Of a stretch of 64,000 nt of DNA, positions 37,301-47,252 are shown one piece after another. The stretch lies in contig OU744446.1 of the NCBI GenBank assembly GCA_916610825.1, forward strand, positions 3,295,001 through 3,359,000, in the 5' to 3' direction. The DNA is from Haliclystus octoradiatus. Its lineage: Eukaryota; Cnidaria; Staurozoa; Stauromedusae; Haliclystidae. Made by a program: the position numbers and the translations under genes. Each line of letters opens with the position of its first letter. Position 1 is the first letter of the stretch. The notes beneath the pieces are model-generated. The model did no database searches, was not told the DNA's origin, and saw nothing but the letters and a program-made list of their open reading frames with translations.

Positions 37301-40300
37301 ATAGATGGCTGATGATTGCACTGCTCTCGTTAAAGAGAATGCATCATTAGCAGCTCTGGGAATTGAGTTGCAGAAAACATTGGATCTTGTAAGTAACAGA
37401 ACTAGTCAAAGTTAAATATGTTATAAATATGCAGAAATGTCTTCATACCTCTACTTTAGTATAATACAAAAGAGGGAGGTCCAAAAAATATTTAACTGTT
37501 TCATGAAATAGTCTCCTTACACCCTGCTTGTTGAAAAAATATAAATCTTCTTCTCTATTTCTTTTAATCCTCTCAGATTTAGGATATAATGTCCAATCTG
37601 ATCTTATACAGTGAATCTGTAGACCTCAGCCAGCTATGAGAGGTAGATAAATTGACCTGTATATATGCAGGTGGCCTTTATGTACAGGATTAATTCAATC
37701 GAAAATGCTATTTAAAAAATTTAAATTATGACCACTATAGACAGGTAGGTGGTCGTTCTCTAGAGGTGACTGTTATAAGATGTTTGACTGCACTGATATG
37801 ATATATTTTCTCAAGGAGCGGCATCACACAGAGGAAAACACATCGAGAAAACAATCAAACTTACAAGAATTAGTCTCACTTCGAGAAAGCGATAAACAAC
37901 TTAGAAAAGAATTAAAATATTTTCAAGAACAACTGGAAGACGAGAAAATTAAACATAAAGAGTTACGGACCAAGGTAAGGTGGACAGGGAAGCCTGAATT
38001 TTATTTTCATTTGATTCAAAACAAATAATGAATCATAGTTAAGTTTTTTTGTTTATCCAAGTTCTCTTGAGATGATTTTCAGCAACAAATTATTTTATCT
38101 TAGGCTTTGTTCCTACACTGTTCTCTTCATGTGCGGATCCTGGATCCCATTCCTGCTGAAAACACATTTAGATTCGACTGAATGATTTAATTTGGTTTCA
38201 AAGAATTTCATGCCTGAATTCACATCTACAGAGTCGTTCCGAACAAGTTAGAAGGCTTGTTCCAAACTCCTGAACACAAACCAATTCAATATTGTTCTTA
38301 TTCTGTTTCATACGCCGTTCAGAAGTCGATCTTTGATTTTTTTATTTGAATATAATAGGATTAGCACATGTATGGAACGGTGTATCACCTTACATCAACA
38401 TGAAATTGATTCTCAATATATTATTTTATCAATGTAGTCCTATAGCAGCAGAGCTGTTTTAAGGCAGAGGAATAGCAGGCAGGAGCCAACATCCCAAGCT
38501 ATCAGAGACCCTTTTCATTAAGAAAATTTAAAATCAAAACAATGATTGTATATAGTATAACTATTAGGTAAGATTTTGAACAAGATTTTAGCCAATTATC
38601 GAAAAAATAACTTTTTAAATTTTTAAGAACTCCACTGCACCATCACGTTATTTAATTTATCGCATTGTATATGTAAATTGATTAATTAGAAGCAGGGAAA
38701 AGGCCTTTCACAGAAAAGATCCTACATCCCAAAATGTATAAAAACTGCATAACAGTATATAATTACAAGTTTCGTATTCCTATGCGTAAAACTATGTAGA
38801 GCTTTCTCAGACATTTATTGACCTCTAACTCCTTCGTTTAATGATTGTATTCCATTTATAGAAGAATACACAAAGTGATAAATTAAGGAGTTTCTGTACA
38901 CCATAGATAGAGGTTGTCGTTGTTGTTGTTGTTATTATTCATGTAAAAGTCATGGAAATTGTTTCACTTAACCTACAAACTGCATTCTACAGAGACAGCC
39001 CTGAAAATTTATTTTAATAAAAATAAAAACATTGAAGTATTAAATTACAATTTTGATTCATTTTATTTCGTAGTTACAAAGTGAAGAATTCAACACAACA
39101 CAAGGTAACTCAGACGGCTTATTTAATTTTTCACAGAATACTATTATGAATACTACTACAGCAACTATTATGTGCTGTAACTACTGTAGTGGGTTGTAGA
39201 TGATACCATGGAAATATATGACTGATCATATCAGGTTTAGCCATGAGCATTTTGACTGTAAATGTTTTGGACATATCCCCTGCGAAAACAGTACAGGAGT
39301 TTCATGAACAGTTCATGAACAGTTTATGAACATTAAATGGCCCCAAACTTTCATGAACTGTTTGTGAGGGTTCATAAACTGTTCATGAACAGTTAAGTGA
39401 ATTCAGAGCCATTTAACGTTCATGAACAGTTCATGAACCCTCAGAGACAGTTTATGAAGTTTTGAGCCATTTAACGTAACGTTCATGAGCTATTCATGAA
39501 CTCCTGAACTATTTTTCGCAGGGATATTATATTGCTAAGTAATTGAGTGTAAACTTTATAAACATTAAACCTTTTGATGATGCAACGCAGTCATATCAAG
39601 TGAAAAGATGGGAATGAATGTATTTATATGATCAATTGTTATGCCTGAGTATTATATAAGTGATCGCACAGTAAAATATATTGCAACAGTAACCTTGGTA
39701 TGTAAACTTTTTTGGCTCCAACGTGAATTCTTGTTTAAAGCCCATGGCAAACGACGGCAACTTTCACTCAACAAACCTGTTTTTTGTGTGACGTTGTGTG
39801 TTTAGAACCAGTCTATTAAAGAGCAATGAAACAGACCCGACCTTCCCAATATTTTTCTAGAATAACTCAGAGGGTTTATCTGAACTTAAAGGGAACCACA
39901 AATGGAGATGCCACAACTTGAAAAGATTCAATAATTAATTTGTGCACTGATAGCTCAGTGGCAGAGTGTCCGCACTCTGGGCGGGAGGCCGGGGTTCGAT
40001 TCCTTGTCGGTGCATAAATGTTTGTATTTCTCTGTAAATCTGTTCATGACCCCCAAATAAACAATCACTTGTGCTTACGGGGTGACTATCAGTTATATAG
40101 TATCTGTAGTTAACTGAAAATGTAATATTATTATTATTATTAAGTTCAGATACGAATTAGTTCCACCTTATCCATGCAAGCCACATTAATGTAAACTATA
40201 TCTATAACATTTTGCTACTGTAACATCGAAGTATAACAACCACCCTTAACATCACAATAAATTGACCAATTAGATAGGTGGTTTTCACATAGAGATTTGA

Positions 40301-41180
40301 TCTAATATAATGTTTTTGTATTCATAGAAGTGCTTACAATAGACAACTAACCTCTATAGAAAAGTATGAACTGATGACTATATTTCACTATAGCATGTGT
40401 CTATTTCTTGTTTCAGCGGATGTATCTATGACTCGTATGCAAGAGGATCTCGATCGTCTTGAAAAAATACGGTTGAATCAATCAGATATTAATTCTGACC
40501 TTGCAAGAGACAAAGTTCTCCTGAGCGATGAATTAGAAGACTTATACTCCCAGGTAACTTATAAAAGCGAAATGATTAAACTTTACGAGACGATTTGTAC
40601 ACACAATAAGTAAAAACTTGATTGAGACGGTATCGCCCTACTGATTGAATTGGCTCTTTTTGCTGATAGCAATAATGTTAAATGCTCTTTATTGATCTCA
40701 GCCGCAACACTGCAGATCAATTTCAAAAGATTTGATGTCAGACAGGCATTGATTGTCAATTTGCAACAATGCATCGCAGAACTTACAATGCAATCACCTC
40801 TGGACCATAATCATAAACAATTCATCAACCGGTTCATGAATGCAAAATTGCTCAAGTGCTGAACATTCATGAACATTTCATGAACAATTTGGCAATTCAA
40901 TGCTCATGGATTCATTAACTTGTTTCGCAGGGGAATTGCCACTGTTACACTGTCTTTCCATTCTGTATATTTGCAGCTTGACAGAAAAGATAATGAAATA
41001 GATTCTCTTCGGCATCAACTTGATGACAGCCGATCACAATGCCGTGATATGACTGGTAAATTACGAATGCAGGGTGCAATTGATACAATCAAATGGGATG
41101 AAATGGAAAAGATTGCTGACACAATGAAATCATTTTCATTACAAATGGCACCTCTACATCGATCGCAGGAATTTGACTGA
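25373..41180 (+). CDS. Coiled-coil protein of 507 residues, 14 exons, unidentified family
   Basis: Exons: 25373-25451, 29855-29954, 30911-31024, 31470-31495, 33496-33551, 34102-34216, 34703-34887, 35654-35809, 36669-36746, 37305-37388, 37816-37974, 39074-39104, 40417-40553, 40977-41180. All sites are GT-AG and phases join through a stop at 41178. The N-terminus (about 60 residues) is basic and low in structure (MASHHQNHS..GRQRTRSNR). From about residue 80 (EEEYIKNLQQQIFFLELE) to the end the chain is highly charged, rich in E/K/Q/L, and shows heptad-like spacing typical of a long parallel coiled coil. The C-terminus carries DTIKWDEMEKIADTMKSF. No enzymatic motif, signal peptide or membrane segment is visible. 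I do not recognise the family; a centrosomal or ciliary scaffold is conceivable for such a protein but is not shown. The exon at 31470-31495 is only 26 nt and is needed to join the phases of its neighbours. Confidence 0.82.
25686..25876. repeat. Two-unit tandem duplication, 97-bp period
   Basis: The unit beginning GGAAACTTGACCTAGTTTAG at 25686 recurs at 25783 with only a few changes, in intron 1 of the coiled-coil gene about 60 bp before the LTR element. Confidence 0.85.
25935..26108 (-). repeat. 3' LTR (element read on minus strand)
   Basis: 174 bp, TG..CA ends, preceded on the plus strand by the target duplication AGTTG. Confidence 0.92.
26200..27599 (-). pseudogene. pol: Retrotransposon pol remnants: RNase H end and integrase, broken
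   Basis: From 27599 the frame shows the end of RNase H (LRLTCYDLHVKYIPGK.., CLSRA) and the integrase zinc-binding region (EAHMGESKT then CQTC). A second frame (26569-27081) carries the later part of the integrase core with VISDNGSQFS and YPQSNGAAERA, so the second Asp and the Glu of the D,D-35-E triad are present but the part with the first Asp is missing. An in-frame TAA at 26569-26571 cuts off the integrase tail, which continues (DKVRIRPN, RSYAVRDERGHVYRRNRQ) to about 26200. No working polymerase or integrase can be made. Confidence 0.88.
27544..28824 (-). CDS. gag: Retrotransposon gag-protease polyprotein, open frame, 426 residues
   Basis: The frame is intact from ATG (28824) to stop. The first 200 residues resemble Ty3-type gag capsid (region around NWRIFFMQFNVYL and QQEGERIDHFVSDLKRL). 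A cysteine-rich part follows, with a canonical zinc knuckle CHICKGDNHFSRVC and an upstream CKFCGYSHQF. The aspartic protease active site reads ADTGADCTVIPF, near residue 320. The frame ends soon after the protease, at the point where reverse transcriptase should begin, because of the internal deletion. Full openness suggests that gag was under selection, or that the insertion is young. Confidence 0.9.
   Translation of the reverse strand: MENESFTKPGRLVFDSNAAENWRIFFMQFNVYLVAKEKDNKPDKLKINLLLNCAGPEAIEEFSHFVYNVNESADSYQDVCNKFQSHCQGEKNVIYERFAFNQRAQQEGERIDHFVSDLKRLSLTCEFGELKDSLIRDRIVGGVRSIDLRGELLKKAELNLIQAHNYCRTFEAAELQKTKFSSKQSSVISNQTSEINSLQSSGRASTTTTTQQKCKFCGYSHQFTHPSKCPAYGKKCHICKGDNHFSRVCKKKKKTTNINAVSNTSVESSDDEEVHVYFSSVEISAIHKSVKGKKNLVSLEIAGISVNMKADTGADCTVIPFSVYKKLKAKPLKKVKSSLKLKGWMSGKAILPMGTITLPITYKERTVPLEILVVDGEFTPLLGCEACIDLEIVRFMNLNLIDNLVEATGACVDSSTPTNAFKTDML
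28874..29047 (-). repeat. 5' LTR (element read on minus strand)
   Basis: 174 bp, nearly identical to 25935-26108; followed on the plus strand by AGTTG. Confidence 0.92.
29330..29695. repeat. Second copy of the composite repeat at 91-500
   Basis: It lies in intron 1 of the coiled-coil gene, about 160 bp before exon 2. The part at 29549-29695 starts AAGCAATTGG and carries GCTATTGATATTTGGCGCAC but its right arm is eroded. Confidence 0.6.
30675..30861. mobile_element. TTAA-flanked MITE, 187 bp
   Basis: Ends AGGAGCAAAATTGA.CGGCAG and CTGCCGGTCAATTTTGCTCC are near-perfect inverted repeats flanked by TTAA (30671-30674, 30862-30865). It ends about 50 bp before exon 3 of the coiled-coil gene. Confidence 0.85.
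31130..31266. mobile_element. MITE related to 16566-16664, 137 bp
   Basis: Ends TAGCCTGTGCGCAGACCCGA and the near-complement ending CTCAAGCTA resemble the TAGCCTG..GCAGAC ends of the 99-bp element. Imperfect 9-bp flanks GATGTTTCA and GTTGTTCCA fit an aged duplication. A partial relative is at 18698-18780. Confidence 0.7.
31605..32115. repeat. Degenerate GTTCATGAAC elements, two adjoining copies
   Basis: TTCATGAAC words run from about 31605 to 31945 and again from about 31985 to 32110. Ends are eroded. A further short copy is at 32320-32405. All lie in intron 4 of the coiled-coil gene. Confidence 0.7.
32491..32680. mobile_element. Foldback MITE, about 190 bp
   Basis: Arms of about 85-90 bp: AAAGGGTTACCACAT..GTTGGGAGACAC and its near-complement ending ATGTGGTAACCCTTTT, meeting at GAGCTCCGAGCGAG. 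It lies in intron 4 of the coiled-coil gene. Confidence 0.8.
33838..33985 (+). mobile_element. Degenerate second copy of the V-SINE-like element
   Basis: It keeps the B-box region (GGGTTTAATCCC), GGCACTATTGGCTGGCATCATGA and AAGAGCGTTCGGCC at the positions of the conserved core, then ACTAATCACCGGTG. The 5' half of the tRNA head is missing. Confidence 0.65.
35246..35450. repeat. CCATGAAAATG-family element, copy 3
   Basis: Starts around CAGTTGACACAACC and AAAACCATGAATATGCCATG, ends TTTACGGTTTTTATGTCAGC; in intron 7 of the coiled-coil gene. Confidence 0.7.
35815..36028. repeat. CCATGAAAATG-family element, copy 4
   Basis: Begins ACACTACCAACACGAAAACC only a few bases after the donor of exon 8 and ends TTTTTCATGGTTTTTGTGTC; same internal words as the other copies. 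Confidence 0.75.
36060..36640. repeat. Internally amplified CAGTCAAACCTG-family array, about 580 bp
   Basis: At least six tandem copies of a unit of roughly 60-90 bp (ATATACAGGTGACCTTTATA, then CAGGGTTGATT, AATAGAAAATACTATTT, CATTGCTAGA) sit between exons 8 and 9 of the coiled-coil gene, ending GGTTTGACTGTA about 30 bp before exon 9. Confidence 0.8.
39277..39523. mobile_element. GTTCATGAAC foldback element, 247 bp
   Basis: Ends CCCCTGCGAAAACAGTACAG and CTGAACTATTTTTCGCAGGG, flanked by ATAT; in intron 12 of the coiled-coil gene. Confidence 0.85.
39944..40142 (+). mobile_element. tRNA-derived SINE, copy 2, with well-kept tRNA head
   Basis: Bases 39944-40013 fold as a tRNA: 7-bp acceptor GCACTGA/TCGGTGC, D arm with AGCTCAGTGG, 5-bp anticodon stem TCCGC/GCGGG, and T arm with B box GGTTCGATTCC. 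The loop would give anticodon TCT but lacks U33, and the sequence runs on into a SINE tail shared with 3197-3396. I therefore call it a SINE and not a working tRNA gene. Confidence 0.75.
40625..40810 (-). mobile_element. Third-family SINE, worn fragment in intron 13 of the coiled-coil gene
   Basis: It matches the body of the 57975-58337 element with many changes (ATTGATCTCAGCCGCAACAC, CTGCAGATCAATTTCAAAAG). Confidence 0.55.
40811..40935. repeat. Worn GTTCATGAAC element before the last coiled-coil exon
   Basis: AACATTCATGAACATTTCAT words end with TTGTTTCGCAGGGG; about 40 bp before exon 14. Confidence 0.55.
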
Positions 41181-41199
41181 AAATAGAAACTATTTCATA

Positions 41200-41205
41200 A
41201 ATAAA
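41200..41205 (+). terminator. Poly(A) signal AATAAA after the coiled-coil gene
   Basis: AATAAA lies 20 nt after the stop codon at 41180, so the 3' UTR would be very short. Confidence 0.55.
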
Positions 41206-42205
41206 ATCAAACAGAATATGTCAATCCCTGTATTGCATCAGGTGCCATTTATGAAGATTTATACGTTATACATTCTATTCACGGATATTAATACATTGGA
41301 TAGCACGGAAAATCTTTTTGGTTAATCCAAGGCATGGAATGAGTAAATATCTGAATTTTATAGAAGAACTGGATGAAACAGTAAATCGTAAATCATTTGA
41401 GCGACCTATGCCCTGCAGATGTGAACCCAGTCAACAGTTACTTATCAGTAATCAAACATGAAACGCAAATATCAATCTTGTCTCTGTCATTGCTAACTAA
41501 TTATGGGGTATGGATAGAACAATTTTCAATGTAGTAATTTCTATATAACAATTATCATAATATAGATAACATTGTATAATTATTTTTCATACAGTCTAAC
41601 TATCTAAATACTGCAAGGGATCGATGTTTTTAATCTGACATATGTTCAATGTTTTCTTTGAGGAAACTTTAAATCTTCCCACTCTCATTACGCCAACGAT
41701 ATAAGTTATTAAATATTACCGGTAAGTACTTTTTATAGATGTGCTTTTCAAAAGAGATTTATTGTAAATACAGATACTGTAAAGAATTTTATAAATACCG
41801 TTAAAATAACTTTGTTCTGCCTTGAAATATATACAGAAAACAATTTTTCTAACAATGTTTCTTTATTTGCTCTATAGTAGGGCTTGCTTTTAGTTACTTT
41901 CTCCTTGCAATACTGCATTTGATCCGAAAGTAATATCAATTCAGATCGGATTATCATCCGGAATGACGTAGATTCGATCAATCGACTCATTCCCAGTCCT
42001 TTCACGAGCGCGAAGTTCAATTTTCTCAACTGTCAACTCGAATGGTTGATTTTGTAGAAAGATTGTATTTTTTAGCAATTAATTTAACGTATTTGATGTT
42101 TATGTATTAACTGGTTGGTACAATTACTATTGATATAATATATAACAACACAATATATAATAACACATTTTTGATTTGTTGGAATCAAGAGATATTTATT
42201 TCGAT
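41206..42205. other. Intergenic spacer between coiled-coil gene and securin-like gene
   Basis: About 1 kb with no supported exon or recognised repeat. It should hold the securin promoter. The upstream gene has its own AATAAA, which argues against an operon. Confidence 0.4.
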
Positions 42206-45200
42206 ATGGCCGCAATTAACATCTTACATGACGATGAAAATACAACTCGACATTCAAATTTATCACGAAGTATTCATCGAAAGACTCAAGGTAGATATAT
42301 TTTTTCATATAAAAGTTATAAATTAATTTGAAAGGTACTACAGTATACATATTACGCCGTGTTTCTACGTTCTGATTATCAACAGGACAAGTAACAAGTA
42401 AAGTATTTCAAAGTCAAAGCAATGATGTTTCTGCAACTCCGCGTCGGGCATTTGGCGATATCGGGAATTTAAAACACAACAAATTGTATACTGGCAAAGA
42501 TCCAATCTCAGCTAAAAAATTGAATAAAAATATAAAAACCAACGATACATCTTTGAAAGTAAGACCAATTTCAAAATCAAATGTGAATATTAGACAGAAA
42601 GGCTCCAGTGTCTCAGTTCTCGACAATGAAGTTTTCTCTGCCAAACCAAAGCAAGAAGTCCTTGTTGCAAAACAAGTTGCTTCAGAAAACGAAATACCTC
42701 TTGAAAAAGAAACTATGCACCCCTATGTTGAAGGTGAGTAATGAGCTAACATTTATACCATAACATTTCCCATTGAAAAAATCAAACAATCACACGGATA
42801 TTTTTATTATCAGATAATTATTGGAAATAGTCTAGAAGGTATCCAGTTAAACCGTACTCAGATTACATCCGTCCACGTTTTTACTGCACTGTTATTGATG
42901 AAAATTTTGATGTACCAATTGTTTTTAGACTCTATTGAAGCTTAGGACTTTTAGTTTATGCATCAGTAAGGGTGTCATTGTAAATGAATTGATAAATAGA
43001 ATATTTTTATCTGTGAAAAATGGAGTAATTCTGGTAGCAAATACCGAAGGTTTTCAAGCTTTGATAGAGTCTCGTACTTGGAAGTTTCTCATCCTTTGAG
43101 GGAATTATAAAATTTAAAATGTTCAAAATAGTTTCTGGATTTGTTTATATTGCCATGAAGGATGATTAGAAAAAACTAATCTTACATTACTTAGTTAAAT
43201 TACTTTTGAAAACTTGACTCAACTGCGACCTGAAAGCGTGGACGCTTCACACTGAGTACGGATTAACTGGTAACCGCCTCGTAAACTTCCCTAATTTTTC
43301 AAACTAGGATTTATAGGGTACATAATCATGTATGTTCCAATTACATGGAGAAAACACGTTTTGAAATAAGATATTGACAACTGGTACGTATTCGACAGGG
43401 GCTTTGTGAAATATAAATATATAAAAATATTTGAAAATACAACTTAGGAAAGAAATAAAGAAAAGGTGGAAGGGGAACAAGTGCAAATACAGTCAAACCT
43501 GTTACAACGGTCACCTAAGCGACCACCTGTCTATAGTGGTCACTCTTACAATGTCTAAAATAGTATTTTCTATTGAATCAAACCTGTATATAAAGGCCAC
43601 CTGTATATAATGGTCAATTTATCTACCTCTCTTAGCTGGTCGTTATATGCAGGTTTCACTGTAGTGCTATTTAATTAACTTTATTTTCTGTTCGGTTAAC
43701 TTGATTTCTGGTCAAATATGAGTACGCCATATACATTCAATATCTAAAGGTGCTGTCTGACTGTGTCCTTGTAGGCCCTATATTTGCTCGTTAAAAACCT
43801 TTGGAAATGTTGTTTATTATGTTGTAGAAGAAGAAGAGTTGGAATTGCCTGACTTCTTGAAAATACTAACAAGTAACAAATGTTCCTTGAGAGGGTTTCT
43901 GCCATCAATCTCGTCACCATCAAGACCAGTTAAACCTTACAGTTTTTCAATTGAAGATTTTATCAAAGAACATAATAAACCTAACATCGAACCTATCCCT
44001 TCACCAGGTAAATATCAGGCATGATAATTGTCAGAATTTTGGTTGGCGGATTTCAGGCTAAATTTTCACCCTTGTGCACAGTGTACGAGAAAAGTCGGGA
44101 ACCCAAGATCTAGAATCCCGTTTGGAGATCCCGTAAGTTTGAGATAAGTTAACCAAAAATCAGAAGATTGTAATTTTTGTGAAACAAATTAAGTAGAATT
44201 TCAATAGATACATTCTGGTCTCAGAAAAATCTTCCAATTCCGAAGCTAGATCTCGAACCTTTTTACTTATCTTCCAAAGAAATCAAAACATATTTCTTCT
44301 TATTATAAAACTTGAATACGGCTATTTCTTCATCTTCCTTCTGATTTTGTGTAGCCTCCAGTGACTCAGTCCCATAATCCCCCATTTGATCAAACCCCAA
44401 TCAGAATCAATATTTATTTGACTTTTTTTTTTTCGGTTGCAGCCCTAATTGTACCTTTATTGGCAATATAAAAAATAAACAGTTTAGGAGAAAACTTGAA
44501 AGCGAAAATCACTAGGAAACTGTACGCCAACGTTCTGTAATATAACTAGTACACTTTCATAAGCTTTTAATGATTCATTTTTCCACCTATATGTGAGTGT
44601 TTTGAGAAAATTTTTGATCAAATCGAAAATTCTCATTCATGATATTAAGTTTGAATTGCAAGATCGATTGCATATTTTGTTATTATGTAATGTTTATTAT
44701 TATTATTATATGTTTATTTATTTATTATGATCTCATTCAAGGATTGAGAACGTTTTTCAGTGCCTGCGACCACAAAATTTTGCCTTAAAACTACCTGCGA
44801 ATATTTTACCGGACATTTTCCTAGTCAAGCAATTCAAACTGACCTCAATAATACAAGCCGCACTGTTTGTGTGTGTGTGTGTCCGAATTTTGCTGTTATC
44901 GATTCACGCTCTCCACGGATAATGCACGGAAAAAATTTTACAGGAATGTTTTCCAACTACCTGGTCAGGTTTTAAGCTTACTGTCCTATGTCGTTTCTCT
45001 ATTGAAAGCTTGAGGAAGATTTCTTTTTCCGTACTCGCGCCTCTTGCAGCCTCAACAGCATTTTGTTTGTTCGACAAGTCACGGTTTGCTGCTCCCGCTC
45101 ACGTGCTCTGGCTATTGTTCCAAGACCAAGTGTTCTCAAACATGGCAACAAATCTTCAAACATCAATCCTGAAGTTTATCACAACATTTTGTCATCAAAG

Positions 45201-46723
45201 AAGATAATATTTAGAAAAAACAGATGGTAGAAGGATTTTGAAATAATTGAAGATGATAAGAAATCTCAGCGAGGAAGTCAGTCATCCTTACGATTGAACA
45301 TATCATTCCGACAATGGATGAAAATAGCTCCTTTCTAACAACAGACAATGAAGATTGTACAGCTTCTCAAATTCCTTTACTTGCTTTAATCAGCTTTATC
45401 ACTAAATATTGCCCCAATAACCATTTAATTAATGCTTCCTGAGTCTGTATAATAATAGGTGATCGTCTGTTTATTATTTATAGGTTAGATTTTAGTGGGG
45501 ATTTTAGTTACGTACATTATTTCAAAAGTTACAGCAACCATATGCTTCAAATTTGTCAAATGTAGGTTAAGATAAAGATATTGAAGAGGTTCATACAGGG
45601 GTTTATAGTTTCTAAGTTTAAGATGTATTTATTTGGAAAAGCATGATTTTTTAAAAACTTACTTTAATTTAAAACTTTAGTCATTGTTAGTCATGTAAAT
45701 TGGGGCCTATATACTTCTGGATATCATTTCAGATATGATCTAATCCTCATTTCCAAAACCGTAAAACCCAAATATACCCAGCATAGCGGGTCATTATTGC
45801 TAGTTACTTATATCTATTCTAGTGATTGGTTCCATCCTCATGCAAGTATTATCCAGTTTCATTAATAAACGTTATGCATCTACTATATAAACGTCGATGT
45901 ATGTCTGTTTGTATCTACTGTATTCGAGATTCACGCTTCTCATAGTAAACGTATCAAATCCATACTTTCCGTGGGGTAACTTATAAATTTTTTGCGGCAA
46001 CATAGGCCATGTTTTATGTTCATATCTTTATATTCCTTCAATCGACGGTCCGAAGCATAATTTTTTTAGTAGGATTTCTCTTGTGGCTCCATAGAAAGAA
46101 CGAATTACATTCTCATGTTCGTTACGCAATATCTTTCACATCCGACTGACCTTCAGTTCTACTGTTTATTTATCACTTGGGCTAACTTCTAGCAATTAAA
46201 TTTTCTATATTTTTATTTTCAAATTTCACCCAGGGAAGCGGGTTCACTTCGCTAGTTATTTATAGATTAAGAATACATTAAATTTTGAAAAAAAGTGTCT
46301 GTAGGAATTCTATTGGTCAATAATTGTGCCTGCGACTGTCGGTCCCAACATATTCTACCCCTTAAAGGGGCAAGATTGACCGGCGACCGCTGCGAGCACA
46401 ATTTGAATTTATGCTTAGCGTAATTCAACCGTCTCGCTTTGAAACTATTGTTATAGGCAGGCCTAATCTGTTATAAGTTCATGTCAACAATGTACATTGT
46501 GTTATGAACAATAAACATGCACGTGATCCTAAGTGCGTAGCGCCTGCCGGTCATTTTTGCTCCTTTAATTCTCATTTCTCTGTTTGTATATCTCATTTTA
46601 GATTTGCCATCTTTATTAACTGGCATATTTTATGAAACTGATATTGATGATTTAAATGAACAATTTCCTTTAGACCCAATTAACATAGAAGCTATTCCAT
46701 CAACTGATCATAATAATGAATAA
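42206..46723 (+). CDS. Securin (PTTG)-like protein, complete, four exons, 244 residues
   Basis: Securins hold separase inactive until the anaphase-promoting complex destroys them. Exons: 42206-42290, 42386-42733, 43828-44007, 46602-46723; GT-AG, all phase 1, joining to a stop at 46721. Identification rests on order and similarity of short motifs to the human protein as I remember it: N-terminal MAAINILHDDEN (human-like MATLIYVDKEN), TPRRAFGDIGN at 46-56 where the D-box RKALGTVN would lie, a hydrophobic-acidic block SIEDFI at 185-190 resembling the separase-binding EIEKFF, and C-terminal LLTGIF followed by acidic DIDDLNEQFPL (human-like LSGVPL then ERELEKLFQL). The protein is otherwise low-complexity, basic in the first half and acidic in the second, as in securins. 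The KEN box reads DEN and the D-box Leu reads Phe. A divergent disordered protein of another kind cannot be excluded. Confidence 0.72.
43490..43661. mobile_element. pogo-like MITE of the CAGTCAAACCTG family, 172 bp
   Basis: Starts CAGTCAAACCTGTTACAACG, ends CAGGTTTCACTG, flanked by TA. The family has internal short words such as TATAGTGGTCA and GGCCACCTGTATATA. It lies in intron 2 of the securin-like gene. Confidence 0.8.
45757..45803 (+). mobile_element. 3' end of a second Helitron-like element
   Basis: ACCCAGCATAGCGGGT followed by CATTATTGCTAG and then T mirrors the terminus at 46220-46255. I could not find its matching 5' end. Confidence 0.5.
45879..46255 (+). mobile_element. Helitron-like non-autonomous element, 377 bp
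   Basis: It starts TCTACTATATAAACG after an A and ends GCTAG before a T, as expected for Helitrons, which insert between A and T without duplication. Near the end ACCCAGGGAAGCGGGT can fold into a short hairpin about 10 nt before the CTAG terminus. It lies in intron 3 of the securin-like gene. No Rep/helicase is coded. Confidence 0.7.
46366..46564. mobile_element. TTAA-flanked MITE of the same family, 199 bp
   Basis: Ends AGGGGCAAGATTGACCGGCG and GCCGGTCATTTTTGCTCCT with TTAA at 46362-46365 and 46565-46568. It ends about 37 bp before the last securin exon, so it supplies much of the sequence upstream of that splice acceptor. Confidence 0.85.
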
Positions 46724-46745
46724 CATTTTAAAATCTAATGTAAAA

Positions 46746-46751
46746 AATAAA
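46746..46751 (+). terminator. Poly(A) signal AATAAA after the securin-like gene
   Basis: AATAAA lies 23 nt after the stop codon, giving a very short 3' UTR, like that of the upstream coiled-coil gene. Confidence 0.55.
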
Positions 46752-47252
46752 TTTGTGAATAGAAACTGTATACTGTATTGATAATAACAGAAATGTATGT
46801 ATGTATATATAAATATTATTTAGTTTTTGTATAAGTTGCATATTTTGATATTTAACAAGTAAAAAAAGTGTATTGAATGATTTAGTTTTATTTTCAATGT
46901 TTGAATAATAATCCAGTTCAGTCGAAACAAGGAAAAATTCTGAAAACTGTAAATACAACTAAAACAGCAGCAAAACTAGTGATATGTGATATTTTCTTTG
47001 TTTTGAGCTAACAGAAATTGTTGAATCCTACTTTTTCAGAACTCTTTTGTGCCGGCAATTATTCACAATGATTTAAACATTTACAAATTGTTAGTACGGT
47101 AATAGTCAGACATGAATTTCTTTAGTCTTTTTCTACCTTTCTAAACTCTAAAATTTATCTTTTCTTATTGAAATTCAATCAGAAACTAATAACTTCGTTC
47201 TTGCATACACTCCTACATTGAAATTTGACTAATTCATCCAAAGAAGTACATA

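Noticed and set aside
39944..40013. Possible functional tRNA gene (anticodon TCT)
   Set aside because: It folds well but lacks U33, is 70 nt long, and continues into a tail shared with another SINE copy.
34705..41180. CRISPR array or phage-type direct repeats
   Set aside because: The repeats are eukaryotic MITE arrays with no regular spacer length; nothing in the window is prokaryotic.
41180..42206. Operon of the coiled-coil and securin-like genes
   Set aside because: A 1-kb gap, separate AATAAA signals and no trans-splice acceptor next to the second start argue against it.
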